Positions 9,194 through 19,395 of a stretch of 64,000 bases of DNA are shown here, piece by piece. The notes beneath the pieces are model-generated. The model had not been told where the DNA came from. It saw only the letters and a list, made by a program, of their open reading frames with translations, and did no database searches. The DNA comes from Thiobacillus sp. Lineage in GTDB: Bacteria; Pseudomonadota; Gammaproteobacteria; Burkholderiales; Thiobacillaceae. The stretch's first letter is position 1; each line of letters opens with the position of its first letter. The stretch is taken from assembly GCA_030679915.1 (NCBI GenBank), contig JAUXRY010000005.1, forward strand, positions 82,005-146,004, read 5' to 3'. A program made the translations under genes and the position numbers.

Positions 9194-9937
9194 TCAGGGC
9201 TGACATTCGATAATTTGGCCGCGAACGGAACGACTGTCTTCCCCCATCAAATACAGATACCAGGGCATCAATGCGTCGATGTGGGTCAGCGTTTCGGGGG
9301 AAAGCCCCGGGTGAGTGCGCGTGCGCAGGGTGGTTGCAACCTGACCGGGAATCAGGGTGTTGACGCGTAACGCTTCATTGGAAGTGAGCTCGTCTGCCCA
9401 AATTCGAGTGAGGGCTTCAAGACCGGACTTGGCCACTGCGTAGCCGCCCCAGTAAGCGCTGGGATGATGGCCGTGGGTTTCGCCTGTAAAGATGACAGAA
9501 GCATCAGGCGCCTGTTTCAAGAGCGGCAAGCAGGCACGCGTCAGCGCAAATGGCGTAATTAAATTGACCCGCATCAGGGTTTGCCATTGTTCCAGTGTTT
9601 GCAGCTCCAGCGGGGTCAGGTTGTAAAAATGATGCGCGCTGTGAAGCACGCCATCGAGCCGCTTCAGATGATGGGCAATCGTACCTGCCAGCGTTTCCAG
9701 GCTGCGGTCGTCGGCGGCAGCCAGGTCGTAAGGAAACATGGCTGGCTCAGCGCCGCCCGAGGCGACGATTTCGTCGTAAACCATTTCCAGTCTGTCAGCA
9801 TCGCGAGCGAGCAAGGCCACGGTGGCACCATGACGCGCGTAGACCAGACTGGCGGAACGCCCCAGGCCCGAACTGGCACCGGTAACGAGAATGACACGAC
9901 CTGCAAGCAGGTCAGAACGGGGGAGGTAATCTTTCAT
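9194..9937 (-). CDS. SDR-family oxidoreductase (YciK-like)
   Basis: Short-chain dehydrogenase/reductase of 247 residues with a classical NAD(P) fold. The cofactor motif is VTGASSGLG near residue 20, the expected NAG position reads LHSAHHF, and the catalytic pair is in AYWGGYAVAKSG (Tyr-x3-Lys). The start overlaps the hpnE stop (ATGA), so it is translationally coupled to the squalene genes. It resembles YciK-type SDRs; substrate unknown, and a role in isoprenoid metabolism is only suggested by position. Confidence 0.88.
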   Translation of the reverse strand: MKDYLPRSDLLAGRVILVTGASSGLGRSASLVYARHGATVALLARDADRLEMVYDEIVASGGAEPAMFPYDLAAADDRSLETLAGTIAHHLKRLDGVLHSAHHFYNLTPLELQTLEQWQTLMRVNLITPFALTRACLPLLKQAPDASVIFTGETHGHHPSAYWGGYAVAKSGLEALTRIWADELTSNEALRVNTLIPGQVATTLRTRTHPGLSPETLTHIDALMPWYLYLMGEDSRSVRGQIIECQP

Positions 9938-11217
9938 AGCTGCCTAAGTAATGCGCCGGCCGATTGTACTCCGCTCTGTGTTGCACTTTCGAGTGTCGCG
10001 GGGTAGCGGCCAGCGGTGTAATCGCCCGCCAGAAATATGCGCGGATGCGCAGTGCAAACATCGGGGCGTGCCATGTTGGGGACACAGCTATACGTGGCTT
10101 GTTTCTCCACAATACTTTTACGCCAATGCGGTGAGCCCGGTCGCGCGATGCTTTGCAGTTGGGATTCTGCCTGATCCAGCCATTCTGGCGACAGGTTTTC
10201 TGCAGCGCTGGCAACAAACGCCAGCAAACCTGACTGCCCATGACTTTGGCCGCGGTCGAAGACAAACTGGGCAGGGCCATCTGCCAAAGCGAATAGGGGG
10301 TGAGTGAGTTGAAACGCCGGATCGTACTGGACATAGCCCGTAGCGATGGGTTGGTAATGATAGGTGGAGACGTCGCGCACCAAGGGTTCGAGTGCGGAAA
10401 TGGAGGCGACTAATCCTGACAAATGCTGCGGGGCAGTGGCCAGGATGGCGTGACTAAAAGTGGCTGACTCATCGCGCAAGCTCAATGTGATGGCATCCGA
10501 TGCGGCCTCAAGGCTGCTTACGCGGCTGGACAGGCGAACGGACCCGCCGAGCTCGATCAGGCGTGCAGCGGCGGGCGCTGGCAGTAGTGCCGTCAGGTCG
10601 CGTCGTGGCAGCAGCAGGTCGCTGTGATGATTGCGGCCGCCGAAGGCTGCCCGGATAACATCACGGAAAACCACGGCGCTGGCTATTTCCGGCGGGGTGT
10701 TGAGCGCAGATACGCAAAGTGGATGCCACAACAGTCGATTCAGCGTTTCGGGCTGGGAACGGGTGAGTTGACTGACCGTCTGAAGTTCGGACGCGAGCGG
10801 TTGGTGCAGTAGCGCATGCGCCCAGCGTATGGCGGACCACTTCTCACGTCCGCTTAATCCCTGGGCGCTGAGCAACCCCACCAGCAAATGTAACGGGGCA
10901 GGAAGGCGCGGACAGGCCAGGCTGAAATCGGGTGGCTGCTTAAGATTGAGGGGGTGTCGCCACAAACTTTCAGGTGCTGCGGCGGGACTCAGGCGGGCTA
11001 TCAGTTGCAGCGTGTGTTCATACGCACCCAGCAATATATGTTGGCCGTTGTCGAGCATCCGGCCTTCGATTTCGACTGCGCGCGCGCGGCCACCCAGCGT
11101 TCGGCTTGCCTCAAACAGCGTGACATGGATTCCGGCTTCCGCCAGTGTCAATGCGGCAGTGCATCCCGCCCAGCCGCCACCGATTACCGCGACGCTAGGC
11201 TGTTTCAACCCCGTCAT
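9934..11217 (-). CDS. hpnE: Hydroxysqualene dehydroxylase
   Basis: FAD-dependent amine-oxidase-fold enzyme that reduces hydroxysqualene to squalene, the last step of the HpnCDE route. The N-terminus has the dinucleotide motif VIGGGWAGCTAALTLAEAG with FEASRTLGGRA, then the family-typical DNGQHILLGAY; the C-terminal FAD segment is IFLAGDYTAGRYPATLESA. I choose the ATG at 11217 because it overlaps the hpnD stop as ATGA; that gives 427 residues. Confidence 0.92.
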   Translation of the reverse strand: MTGLKQPSVAVIGGGWAGCTAALTLAEAGIHVTLFEASRTLGGRARAVEIEGRMLDNGQHILLGAYEHTLQLIARLSPAAAPESLWRHPLNLKQPPDFSLACPRLPAPLHLLVGLLSAQGLSGREKWSAIRWAHALLHQPLASELQTVSQLTRSQPETLNRLLWHPLCVSALNTPPEIASAVVFRDVIRAAFGGRNHHSDLLLPRRDLTALLPAPAAARLIELGGSVRLSSRVSSLEAASDAITLSLRDESATFSHAILATAPQHLSGLVASISALEPLVRDVSTYHYQPIATGYVQYDPAFQLTHPLFALADGPAQFVFDRGQSHGQSGLLAFVASAAENLSPEWLDQAESQLQSIARPGSPHWRKSIVEKQATYSCVPNMARPDVCTAHPRIFLAGDYTAGRYPATLESATQSGVQSAGALLRQL

Positions 11218-12062
11218 CCTGGAAACAACCAGGTTTTGCTGGCCAGCCACAGCTTGCGCAAGGGGGTGAGCGCAACGCGTGCGCGCAACACGGGAAAGTC
11301 GGCGCGTTGAATTTCGTTCAGCAAGGTGCGGTAGATAGCGGCCATCACCAGACCTGGACGTTGTGCGCGACGGGCATTGACTGGCAGTGCGGTGAGCGCG
11401 CGGTCGTAACAGGCAATGGCGCGTTCAAATTGATGCTGCATCAGGGACTGAAATTCGGGCGTATCCACGCCTTTCAGGATATCGGCTTCAAGCACGCCAA
11501 AGCGGACCAGTTCGTCCTGCGGCAGGTAAATCCGGCCGCGTCGCGCATCCTCGCCCACGTCGCGGATGATGTTGGTAAGCTGGAAGGCAAGCCCCAGCTC
11601 GTGCGCATAGCGGCGAATGTTACGGTCGTCATTGCTGCGCGGGCCGCTGAACAAGGCAGCTGCAACTTCGCCCACTACGCCTGCTACGCGGTAGCAATAT
11701 AAATTGAGCGATTTGAAGTCGGGATAGCGCAGATGGTCGAGATCCATCGCCATGCCATCGACAATTTCCAGTAGCAGCGCCGGCGCCGTATTACGGCCTT
11801 GTGGCGTGTCAAACAGCGCGCAGGTTGCCGGATGGGTCGGGGCGCCTGCTCCAAACTGGGCGATTTCAGCGCGCCACCAGTCGAGCTTGGCCTGCGCAAC
11901 CTGCCGCTCGTGACATTCATCCACCACATCATCGAGTTCACGACAGAGGGCGTAAAACGCAGTGATTGCGCGTCGTGTGTCCTGTGGCAGAAAGACAAAG
12001 CTGTAATAGAAACTGGAACCGCTGGCTGCGGCACGGTCCTGACAATACTGATGGACATCCAT
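11214..12062 (-). CDS. hpnD: Presqualene diphosphate synthase
   Basis: Trans-isoprenyl diphosphate synthase that condenses two farnesyl diphosphates to presqualene diphosphate. The two aspartate-rich motifs are LCRELDDVVDE and NIIRDVGEDARRGRIYLPQDEL. The 282-residue length is normal. It lies two bases after the hpnC stop and overlaps hpnE, giving the canonical hpnC-D-E order. Confidence 0.93.
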   Translation of the reverse strand: MDVHQYCQDRAAASGSSFYYSFVFLPQDTRRAITAFYALCRELDDVVDECHERQVAQAKLDWWRAEIAQFGAGAPTHPATCALFDTPQGRNTAPALLLEIVDGMAMDLDHLRYPDFKSLNLYCYRVAGVVGEVAAALFSGPRSNDDRNIRRYAHELGLAFQLTNIIRDVGEDARRGRIYLPQDELVRFGVLEADILKGVDTPEFQSLMQHQFERAIACYDRALTALPVNARRAQRPGLVMAAIYRTLLNEIQRADFPVLRARVALTPLRKLWLASKTWLFPG

Positions 12063-12064
12063 GA

Positions 12065-12871
12065 TTAAAAGAGCGCGCGTCGGAGCATGTTGATCCAGTC
12101 TTTTTTCGTCAGCACCGGACGGTTATGGAATACACAGCCGGGATCGGCATGCAGTTTACGCAAGATGGATTCTCCGCCGAGGATGGTTACACGCAGCTCC
12201 AGTCCGATGCGGCCTTTGAGTTGTCTGCCGAGCGGAGCACCGGCCTGCATGAGTTTACGGGTGCGTTCGATTTGCTTAAGCATCATCGTGTTCCACATAC
12301 CGCAGGGGTCGCCATCGGCAATCTGTGTTTCGCTGACGTGGTGTGCCGCCAGTTCGTCCTGCGGCAGATAGATGCGGTCTTTTTTGAAATCGATCGCAAT
12401 GTCCTGCAAGAAATTGATCAATTGCAGGCTGCTGCATATGGCATCGGAATAAGCTATGTGCCGTGGATCGTGGTCACCATACAAATGCAGCATTAATCGC
12501 CCCACCGGATTGGCCGAGCGACGACAGTAATCCATGACTTCGCCGAAGCTGGCATAACGGGTTTTTTCCACATCCTGCGCAAAAGCCGAAAGCAGGTCGC
12601 GAAATGGGGCGATGGGAATGGAATAAGCATGAATGGCTTCGGCCAGTGGACCGAAAACGGGATCAGTCGGTATCTCACCGCTTTCGATGCGATCCAGCTC
12701 AAAATGGTAGGTTGTCAGTTGTCTCAAACGTTCAGAGGACGGGGCATCACCTTCGTCTGCAATATCGTCCGCACTACGGGAAAATCGGTAGATGGCCTCT
12801 ACCGGCCGGCGTAAGCGTTTTGGCAGTAACCAGGACGCAACAGGGAAATTTTCGTAGTGATCGACCGGCAC
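12065..12871 (-). CDS. hpnC: Squalene synthase HpnC (hydroxysqualene synthase)
   Basis: Converts presqualene diphosphate to hydroxysqualene. It is a paralogue of HpnD in the squalene/phytoene synthase fold. The start region HYENFPVASWLLPKRLRRPVEAIY is typical of HpnC, and the aspartate motifs are FSRSADDIADEGD and NFLQDIAIDFKKDRIYLPQDEL. First gene of the minus-strand run; its promoter must lie in the roughly 115 bases before the tRNA-Leu gene. The cluster provides squalene, most likely for hopanoids; no squalene-hopene cyclase gene is in the window. Confidence 0.92.
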   Translation of the reverse strand: MPVDHYENFPVASWLLPKRLRRPVEAIYRFSRSADDIADEGDAPSSERLRQLTTYHFELDRIESGEIPTDPVFGPLAEAIHAYSIPIAPFRDLLSAFAQDVEKTRYASFGEVMDYCRRSANPVGRLMLHLYGDHDPRHIAYSDAICSSLQLINFLQDIAIDFKKDRIYLPQDELAAHHVSETQIADGDPCGMWNTMMLKQIERTRKLMQAGAPLGRQLKGRIGLELRVTILGGESILRKLHADPGCVFHNRPVLTKKDWINMLRRALF

Positions 12872-12987
12872 CGGGCAACAAAAAAAGGAATGGGAATAAA
12901 GACTTAGCTAGGATGCCGGGTCGGGTGACGTGACAGCATCGTATTGATTATATTACACTTATTGGTCGCAGGTTTTACGGTCAAACC

Positions 12988-13072
12988 GCGAGAGTGGCGG
13001 AATTGGTAGACGCACTGGATTTAGGTTCCAGCGCCGCAAGGCGTGGGGGTTCGAGTCCCCCCTCCCGCACCA
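12988..13072 (+). tRNA. tRNA-Leu (anticodon TAG)
   Basis: An 85-base class II tRNA with a long variable arm, encoded CCA and TTCGAGT T-loop. The anticodon stem-loop is CTGGA-TTTAGGT-TCCAG, giving anticodon TAG. The acceptor strands GCGAGAG and CTCCCGC pair except for an A-C mismatch at position 4:69. It lies just upstream of tig. Confidence 0.97.
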
Positions 13073-13123
13073 TTAGGTTTTTGTCGTACACCCATCAACT
13101 CAATTCAGCCAGGAAGTATTGTC

Positions 13124-14422
13124 ATGCAAGCAAATCTTGAAGTTCTCGAAGGTCTAGCCCGGCGTCTGGATATCAGCGTACCGATGGATCAGCTGGAAAC
13201 CGAAGTGCAAAGCCGCCTCAAACGCCTGGCTCGTAACGTCAAGATGGATGGCTTCCGTCCTGGCAAGGCGCCGCTCGGCGCAGTCGCGCGTCAGCATGGT
13301 CCTGGCGTGCGCCAGGAGGTGTTGGGCGAAACATTACAGGCACGTTTTGGCAGCGCCATCCAGGAAAACCAGCTCAAAATTGCGGGTTACCCGCGCTTCG
13401 AGCCCAAAGCGGGGCAAACAGATACTGCAGAAATGACTTTCAGCGCCAGTTTTGAGGTCTATCCTGAAGTCAGGATAGACGATTTGAGCGCCGGAAAAAT
13501 CAGCCGATCCATCGTGGATCTGGGTGATGCAGAGGTGATGAAGACTCTGGAAGTGTTGCAGAAGCAGCGTCGTACTTTTGAAACGGTAGACAAAGCCGCA
13601 GTTGAAGGCGATCTGCTCAAGTTCGATTATCAGGGCACGGTTGATGGCGAGGCTTTTGAAGGGGGCAAGGGTGAAGACTTTGCTGCAGTCATCGGCGAAG
13701 GTCGTTTACTGAAAGATTTCGAGCAAAGCCTGACCGGCCTCAAGGCGGGTGACAACAAAGGTTTCGACCTCACCTTTCCGGCTGAGTACGCTGCCAAGGA
13801 GCTCGCTGGCAAAAAAGCGCATTTCGAAGTGCAGGTCAGGGAGGTGCAGGCGCCGGTGGTGCCGGCCGTGGACGCGGAATTTGCCAAGGCGCTGGGTGTT
13901 GAAGATGGTAATGTAGAAACGTTGAAGGCTGAAGTGAAGTCCAATCTGGAGCGTGAAGTCAAACGCCGCGTACAGACGAAGCTGAAAGAGCAGACCATGG
14001 AATTGCTGCTGCAAAAGAGCACGCTGGACTTGCCGCAAAGCCTGGTAGCGATGGAAACCGACCGATTGCGTAGCATGACGGAGGCCGATATGCAGCAGCG
14101 TGGGGTTCAGACAATGAAGTTAAGTGCCGATATGTTTACTGGACAGGCTGAACGCCGGGTGCGTTTGGGATTGATCCTGGCTGAAATTGTGCAGACGCAC
14201 AAACTGGTGGCACAACCAGAACAGATCCGTGCCTTGATACTGGAACAGGCGCAAAGCTATGAGGAGCCCGAACAAGTGATGCAGTGGTACTACCAAAGCC
14301 CCGAGCGGATGCAGGAGATCGAGTCCCTGGCGCTGGAAGAGAATGTGGTAGCATGGGTTGCAGGTCAGGCCCAAGTGGAAGACGTGACAACCTCCTTTGA
14401 AGAACTGATGGGACGTGCCTGA
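13124..14422 (+). CDS. tig: Trigger factor, ribosome-associated chaperone and prolyl isomerase
   Basis: First chaperone met by nascent chains at the ribosome exit. Domains in order: N-terminal ribosome-binding domain with the GFRPGKAP signature near residue 45, an FKBP-type PPIase domain (about 150-245, with [21 protein letters not shown]), and the helical C-terminal domain. The ATG at 13124 ([17 protein letters not shown]) gives 432 residues; upstream in-frame codons lie inside the tRNA-Leu gene. The stop overlaps the clpP start by one base. Confidence 0.97.
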   Translation: MQANLEVLEGLARRLDISVPMDQLETEVQSRLKRLARNVKMDGFRPGKAPLGAVARQHGPGVRQEVLGETLQARFGSAIQENQLKIAGYPRFEPKAGQTDTAEMTFSASFEVYPEVRIDDLSAGKISRSIVDLGDAEVMKTLEVLQKQRRTFETVDKAAVEGDLLKFDYQGTVDGEAFEGGKGEDFAAVIGEGRLLKDFEQSLTGLKAGDNKGFDLTFPAEYAAKELAGKKAHFEVQVREVQAPVVPAVDAEFAKALGVEDGNVETLKAEVKSNLEREVKRRVQTKLKEQTMELLLQKSTLDLPQSLVAMETDRLRSMTEADMQQRGVQTMKLSADMFTGQAERRVRLGLILAEIVQTHKLVAQPEQIRALILEQAQSYEEPEQVMQWYYQSPERMQEIESLALEENVVAWVAGQAQVEDVTTSFEELMGRA

Positions 14423-15078
14423 TGCACATTGATTTTGAACGCGGAATTTCGAATTCCCAGCATTTTGAACCCCAAGGCTTGGGGCTGGTTCCCATGGTCG
14501 TTGAGCAAAGTGGCCGGGGCGAACGTGCTTACGACATTTACTCGCGCCTGCTCAAGGAACGAGTCATTTTTCTGGTCGGCCCGGTGAACGATTCAACTGC
14601 CAATCTGGTGGTTGCGCAAATGTTGTTCCTTGAATCCGAAAACCCCGACAAGGACATCTTTTTCTATATCAACTCGCCCGGCGGCTCGGTTTCGGCTGGC
14701 ATGGCGATTTACGACACCATGCAGTTCATCAAGCCGGACGTATCCACGCTTTGTATTGGTCAAGCGGCCAGCATGGGCGCGTTCCTGTTGACAGCAGGTG
14801 CCAAGGGCAAGCGTCATTGCCTGCCCAACTCACGCGTCATGATTCACCAACCGCTGGGTGGGTTTCAGGGGCAAGCATCGGATATCGCCATTCATGCCAA
14901 AGAGATTCTTTATTTGAAAGGGCGCCTCAATGACATGCTGGCCAAACACACTGGCCAAAGCATTGAAGTGATAGATCGCGATACCGATCGCGATAACTTT
15001 ATGAGTGCAGACGACGCGGTCAGTTATGGTTTGGTCGACAAGGTACTGACCAGCCGTATCGAAGCATCTGGCAATTAA
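14422..15078 (+). CDS. clpP: ATP-dependent Clp protease proteolytic subunit
   Basis: Serine peptidase forming the ClpP tetradecamer. The catalytic Ser is in [11 protein letters not shown], the His in [10 protein letters not shown], and the Asp in the [11 protein letters not shown] region. Length is 218 residues with a short N-terminal propeptide-like extension before [19 protein letters not shown]. It sits between tig and clpX, the standard order. Confidence 0.97.
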   Translation: MHIDFERGISNSQHFEPQGLGLVPMVVEQSGRGERAYDIYSRLLKERVIFLVGPVNDSTANLVVAQMLFLESENPDKDIFFYINSPGGSVSAGMAIYDTMQFIKPDVSTLCIGQAASMGAFLLTAGAKGKRHCLPNSRVMIHQPLGGFQGQASDIAIHAKEILYLKGRLNDMLAKHTGQSIEVIDRDTDRDNFMSADDAVSYGLVDKVLTSRIEASGN

Positions 15079-15091
15079 GCAAGGAACCGGC

Positions 15092-16378
15092 ATGGCAGAC
15101 AAAGGCTCAAGCGACAAACTACTTTATTGCTCCTTTTGCGGCAAAAGCCAGCATGAGGTGCGCAAGCTGATTGCTGGGCCATCAGTGTTTATCTGTGATG
15201 AATGCGTGGAGTTGTGCAACGACATTATCCGCGAGGAAATCCAGCAGGCTGACAACCAGAAGGGCTCGAGCACGGATTTGCCAACGCCGCATGAAATCAG
15301 CGGCAAACTTGATCAATACGTGATCGGTCAGGCCCAGGCAAAAAAATCGTTGGCAGTTGCGGTATACAACCACTACAAACGTCTGCGGAATAACACGGGT
15401 AGCGGCACCGCAGGTGCCAATGAGGTCGAGTTGGCGAAGAGCAACATATTGCTGATCGGACCAACCGGCTCGGGAAAAACACTGCTGGCACAAACGCTCG
15501 CACGACTGTTGAACGTACCTTTTGTGATTGCTGACGCCACCACCCTGACTGAAGCCGGTTACGTGGGTGAAGACGTCGAAAACATCATCCAGAAACTGCT
15601 GCAGAAATGCGATTACGATGTGGACAAGGCCAAGCAGGGTATTGTTTACATTGACGAAATCGACAAGATTTCGCGCAAGGCTGACAACCCCTCGATTACT
15701 CGCGATGTGTCGGGCGAAGGCGTGCAGCAGGCCCTGCTAAAGTTGATTGAAGGCACCACGGCCTCGGTGCCGCCGCAAGGTGGACGCAAGCACCCGAATC
15801 AGGAGTTTGTCCAGGTCGATACCAGCAACATCCTGTTCATCTGTGGTGGCGCGTTCAGCGGGCTGGAAAAAGTCATTCGCGGGCGTACCGAAAAAGGCGG
15901 CATTGGTTTCGGTGCGCAGGTCAAGAATGTTGACGATACCAAGCGTGATGTCGAACTGCTGCATCAAGTGGAACCCGAGGATTTGATCAAATATGGTTTG
16001 ATTCCGGAATTCGTCGGTCGTTTGCCGGTTGTGGCAACACTGGACGAACTCGACGAGACCGCTTTGCTGCAGATACTGACCGAACCGAAAAATGCGCTAA
16101 CCAAACAGTTTGCAAAACTGTTCAAAATGGAAGGTGTCGATCTTGAATTCCGCGAAGATGCGCTCGCTGCTATCGCCAAGCGGGCACTGGCACGCCGTAC
16201 CGGTGCGCGCGGTCTGCGTTCAATCATCGAGCACTCTCTGCTGGATACCATGTACGACCTGCCGTCCCTGAAAGGCGTCAGTAAAGTGGTGGTAGACAGC
16301 AACCTGATAAACGGCGAAGGCAAACCCCTGCTGATTTATTCCGAGCAAGGAGAAGAGCCGCTGGCTGCCGGCGCTTGA
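15092..16378 (+). CDS. clpX: Clp protease ATP-binding subunit ClpX
   Basis: AAA+ unfoldase that delivers substrates to ClpP. It has the N-terminal zinc-binding domain with four Cys (CSFCGKSQ and [10 protein letters not shown]), Walker A GPTGSGKT, Walker B in [10 protein letters not shown], and the conserved RKHPNQEF and [14 protein letters not shown] segment (here [11 protein letters not shown]). Length 428 residues. The start follows the clpP stop by 13 bases, with a GGAACC-type ribosome-binding site. Confidence 0.97.
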   Translation: MADKGSSDKLLYCSFCGKSQHEVRKLIAGPSVFICDECVELCNDIIREEIQQADNQKGSSTDLPTPHEISGKLDQYVIGQAQAKKSLAVAVYNHYKRLRNNTGSGTAGANEVELAKSNILLIGPTGSGKTLLAQTLARLLNVPFVIADATTLTEAGYVGEDVENIIQKLLQKCDYDVDKAKQGIVYIDEIDKISRKADNPSITRDVSGEGVQQALLKLIEGTTASVPPQGGRKHPNQEFVQVDTSNILFICGGAFSGLEKVIRGRTEKGGIGFGAQVKNVDDTKRDVELLHQVEPEDLIKYGLIPEFVGRLPVVATLDELDETALLQILTEPKNALTKQFAKLFKMEGVDLEFREDALAAIAKRALARRTGARGLRSIIEHSLLDTMYDLPSLKGVSKVVVDSNLINGEGKPLLIYSEQGEEPLAAGA

Positions 16379-16383
16379 CCCCC

Positions 16384-16416
16384 GAAGGCTGATGGGGAAC
16401 TGTCAGCCTTCTTGAA
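16384..16416 (+). terminator. Hairpin between clpX and lon
   Basis: GAAGGCTGA pairs with TCAGCCTTC (9 bp, perfect) around a 10-base loop, followed by TTGAATTTC, which is only weakly T-rich. It may end or attenuate the tig-clpP-clpX transcript. It overlaps the -35 element of the predicted lon promoter. Confidence 0.5.
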
Positions 16417-16438
16417 TTTCTAACTATGCCCCCCAATT
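16411..16438 (+). promoter_or_regulatory. Predicted heat-shock (sigma-32) promoter of lon
   Basis: CTTGAA at 16411-16416, a 14-base spacer, then CCCCAATT at 16431-16438. The RpoH consensus is CTTGAAA-N(11-16)-CCCCATNT, so the -35 is nearly exact and the -10 differs at one defined position. The start would be near 16445, about 50 bases before the lon ATG. lon belongs to the RpoH regulon in E. coli, which supports the call. Confidence 0.65.
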
Positions 16439-16494
16439 AAGGTTGTGCGTGGTTGAATGCCGCGCATCTTTTCCTTAACCCTGACTAGGAAATC

Positions 16495-18912
16495 ATGATG
16501 AGCGACAACGTATCCAAAGAACAGATTGATCTGCCGCTGTTGCCGCTTAGGGATGTGGTGGTGTTTCCACACATGGTCATCCCGCTGTTTGTCGGCCGCC
16601 CGAAATCGATCAAAGCGCTGGAAACCTCAATGGAATCCGGCAAGAGCATTCTGTTGGTAGCCCAGAAAACGGCCGCGCAGGATGATCCTACCCCGGAAGA
16701 CCTTTACGATACCGGTAGCGTAGCCACCGTGTTGCAAATGCTGAAATTGCCCGATGGCACCGTCAAGGTGCTTGTTGAAGGCAATCAGCGAGCACGTGTG
16801 ATTGATGTAACCGACACCGGCACCCATCTCACTGCACGCGCTGAAATCCTGCCTGCTGAGGGTGAGGAACTGGTTGAAGTCGAGGCGATGCGTCGCGCTT
16901 TGCTGACGCAATTCGACCAATACGTCAAGCTGAACAAGAAAATTCCGCCAGAAATCCTGACCTCACTGTCAGGCATTGATGAAGGCGGTCGTCTGGCCGA
17001 TACCATCGTTGCCCATCTGCCGCTGAAGCTGGAACAGAAGCAGGAAGTGCTGGAGATGATAGGCGTCAACAAGCGCCTGGAGCACCTGCTCGGTTTGCTG
17101 GAAGGTGAGTTGGATATCCTGCAGGTCGAAAAGCGCATCCGTGGTCGCGTCAAGCGTCAGATGGAGAAAAGCCAGCGCGAGTACTACCTGAACGAACAGG
17201 TCAAAGCGATCCAAAAAGAGTTGGGCGACATCGAAGAAGGCGCCGAGCTTGAGGATCTGGAGAAGCGCGTCAAGCAGGCCAGCATGTCCAAGGAAGCCGA
17301 AGCCAAGGCGATGGGCGAGTTGAAGAAGCTGAAGATGATGTCGCCGATGTCGGCCGAAGCCACCGTGATTCGCAGCTACATTGAAGCGATGGTCGGCTTG
17401 CCGTGGAAAAAGAAAACCAAGATCAGCAAGGATCTGGCCAAAGCTGAAAAGATTCTGGATCAGGACCACTATGGCCTCGACAAGGTCAAGGAGCGCATCC
17501 TGGAGTACCTCGCAGTGCAACAGCGGGTCGACAAGGTGAAGGCGCCGATTCTTTGCCTGGTTGGGCCTCCGGGTGTAGGTAAGACCTCACTGGGTCAGTC
17601 CATCGCGCGTGCGACGAATCGCAAATTCGTCCGCATGGCGTTGGGTGGTGTACGCGACGAATCTGAGATCCGCGGCCATCGTCGCACCTACATAGGTTCG
17701 ATGCCTGGGAAAATCCTGCAAAGCCTGACAAAGGTCGGCGTGAGGAATCCTCTGTTTCTGCTCGATGAAGTCGACAAAATGGGACAGGATTTTCGTGGCG
17801 ATCCATCGTCAGCTCTATTGGAAGTGCTCGACCCTGAACAGAACCATACTTTCCAGGATCATTACATCGAGGTCGAATACGACTTGTCTGATGTGATGTT
17901 TGTCGCGACTGCCAACTCACTCAATCTGCCAGCACCTTTGCTGGACAGGATGGAAGTGATTCGTTTGTCGGGTTATACCGAAGATGAAAAAATCAATATC
18001 GCCGAGCGTTATTTGGTGGAGAAGCAACTCAAGGTGAACGGTATCAAGGAGAGTGAGCTCGCTATTGCCGAGTCGGCCATCCGTGACATCGTGCGTTACT
18101 ACACGCGTGAGGCAGGGGTGCGCAGTCTCGAGCGAGAAATTTCAAAAATTTGTCGCAAGGCGGTTAAAGCCCTGTTGTTGAAAAAAAGCAGCAGAAAAAT
18201 TACAGTCACCTCGCGTAATCTGGAAAAGTATCTCGGCGTGCAGCGGTTCAGTTTTGGCATCGCGGAAAAGAACAATCAGGTCGGTCAGGTTACCGGTTTG
18301 GCGTGGACCGAAGTGGGCGGGGAGTTGCTGACCATTGAGGCGGTATCTTTGCCTGGACGTGGCAAGATGACGACCACGGGCAAGTTGGGCGAGGTCATGC
18401 AGGAATCGATCCAGGCCGCACTTTCTGTTGTCCGTTCACGGGCGCGCAAGCTCGGAATTCGCGAAGACTTTTACCAGAAACGCGATATCCATATTCACCT
18501 GCCTGAAGGCGCAACACCAAAAGACGGACCCTCTGCGGGCGTTGCAATTTGCACTTCGATGGTGTCGATTCTGACGAATATTCCCGTGCGGGCAGATGTC
18601 GCAATGACCGGAGAAATCACTTTGCGCGGAGAAGTTTTGCCGATCGGTGGCCTCAAGGAAAAACTATTAGCCGCACATCGCGGTGGAATTAAAACAGTTT
18701 TGATTCCACAAGAAAATGTTAAGGATCTGACTGAAATTCCGGACAACATTAAAAACAGGCTCGATATTCATCCTGTCAAATGGATTGACCAAGTTCTTGA
18801 ATTGGCACTGGAACATGTTCCTGAGCCTTTACCGGAAGAACCTGAATCCGAGACCCCTGCAATCGCTGTGTCAGATGAAGATGAGACTACAGCAGCGGCG
18901 CTAAAACACTGA
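16495..18912 (+). CDS. lon: ATP-dependent protease Lon
   Basis: Cytoplasmic AAA+ serine protease, 805 residues (804 from the second ATG). The order is the N-terminal substrate-binding domain ([23 protein letters not shown]), a coiled-coil middle, Walker [10 protein letters not shown], Walker [10 protein letters not shown], and a C-terminal protease domain with the Ser of [11 protein letters not shown] and the Lys of [10 protein letters not shown]. It has its own predicted heat-shock promoter and terminator and is followed by hupB, the order seen in many Proteobacteria. Confidence 0.97.
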   Translation: MMSDNVSKEQIDLPLLPLRDVVVFPHMVIPLFVGRPKSIKALETSMESGKSILLVAQKTAAQDDPTPEDLYDTGSVATVLQMLKLPDGTVKVLVEGNQRARVIDVTDTGTHLTARAEILPAEGEELVEVEAMRRALLTQFDQYVKLNKKIPPEILTSLSGIDEGGRLADTIVAHLPLKLEQKQEVLEMIGVNKRLEHLLGLLEGELDILQVEKRIRGRVKRQMEKSQREYYLNEQVKAIQKELGDIEEGAELEDLEKRVKQASMSKEAEAKAMGELKKLKMMSPMSAEATVIRSYIEAMVGLPWKKKTKISKDLAKAEKILDQDHYGLDKVKERILEYLAVQQRVDKVKAPILCLVGPPGVGKTSLGQSIARATNRKFVRMALGGVRDESEIRGHRRTYIGSMPGKILQSLTKVGVRNPLFLLDEVDKMGQDFRGDPSSALLEVLDPEQNHTFQDHYIEVEYDLSDVMFVATANSLNLPAPLLDRMEVIRLSGYTEDEKINIAERYLVEKQLKVNGIKESELAIAESAIRDIVRYYTREAGVRSLEREISKICRKAVKALLLKKSSRKITVTSRNLEKYLGVQRFSFGIAEKNNQVGQVTGLAWTEVGGELLTIEAVSLPGRGKMTTTGKLGEVMQESIQAALSVVRSRARKLGIREDFYQKRDIHIHLPEGATPKDGPSAGVAICTSMVSILTNIPVRADVAMTGEITLRGEVLPIGGLKEKLLAAHRGGIKTVLIPQENVKDLTEIPDNIKNRLDIHPVKWIDQVLELALEHVPEPLPEEPESETPAIAVSDEDETTAAALKH

Positions 18913-18934
18913 GGTTTGTCAGCCAATACGCTCG

Positions 18935-18962
18935 AATCCCGCGCCAGTCGCGGGATTTTTTT
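18935..18962 (+). terminator. Rho-independent terminator of lon
   Basis: AATCCCGCG pairs with CGCGGGATT (9 bp) around a 5-base loop and is followed by seven T. It lies 23 bases after the lon stop and just before the hupB promoter. Confidence 0.9.
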
Positions 18963-18983
18963 GTCAATAGCCCGCAAAACCGC

Positions 18984-19013
18984 TTGACACAAGGTTTTGC
19001 GGATTGCTATAAA
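18984..19013 (+). promoter_or_regulatory. Sigma-70 promoter of hupB
   Basis: TTGACA at 18984-18989 and TATAAA at 19008-19013, separated by 18 bases. The -35 is exact and the -10 is one base from consensus. This fits strong expression of a nucleoid protein. Transcription would begin near 19020, 40 bases before the GTG start. Confidence 0.75.
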
Positions 19014-19060
19014 AGCGCCCACAGGGTTTTCCTGTGCCACTTGAGTGAAGGGGACAACAC

Positions 19061-19333
19061 GTGAACAAATCCGAACTGATTGATGCCATCGCCGACTCGG
19101 CTGATGTTTCTAAAGCAGCAGCCGGTCGCGCGCTGGACGCGACAGTTGAAGCCGTGAAAAAAGCTCTGAAGAAGGGTGACATGGTAACGCTAGTAGGTTT
19201 CGGCAGCTTTTATGTGGGTAAGCGCGCAGCTCGTACTGGCCGCAATCCGCGAACTGGCGCAACCATCAAGATCAAAGCAGCGAAGGTTCCGAAGTTCCGC
19301 GCTGGCAAGGGCCTGAAGGATGCAGTTAATTAA
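19061..19333 (+). CDS. hupB: DNA-binding protein HU-beta
   Basis: 90-residue histone-like nucleoid protein. It begins [27 protein letters not shown] and has the DNA-binding arm motif [12 protein letters not shown] (the family RNPxTG). GTG start preceded by GAAGGGG. It lies directly after lon, as in E. coli. Confidence 0.97.
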   Translation: MNKSELIDAIADSADVSKAAAGRALDATVEAVKKALKKGDMVTLVGFGSFYVGKRAARTGRNPRTGATIKIKAAKVPKFRAGKGLKDAVN

Positions 19334-19352
19334 TAAAAAATGCATTTAGCGT

Positions 19353-19382
19353 TTGGCAAGATCGGTGAAAAGGTTGTAGAAT
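19353..19382 (+). promoter_or_regulatory. Predicted promoter of the tRNA-Val/tRNA-Asp pair
   Basis: TTGGCA (19353-19358) and TAGAAT (19377-19382) are spaced by 18 bases and end 13 bases before the tRNA-Val gene. The match is good but not exact, and read-through from hupB is also possible. Confidence 0.5.
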
Positions 19383-19395
19383 CTCGGTCTTCGTC

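Noticed and set aside
13043..13123. N-terminal extension of trigger factor
   Set aside because: The extension would be translated from the tRNA-Leu 3' half; the ATG at 13124 begins the conserved family N-terminus.
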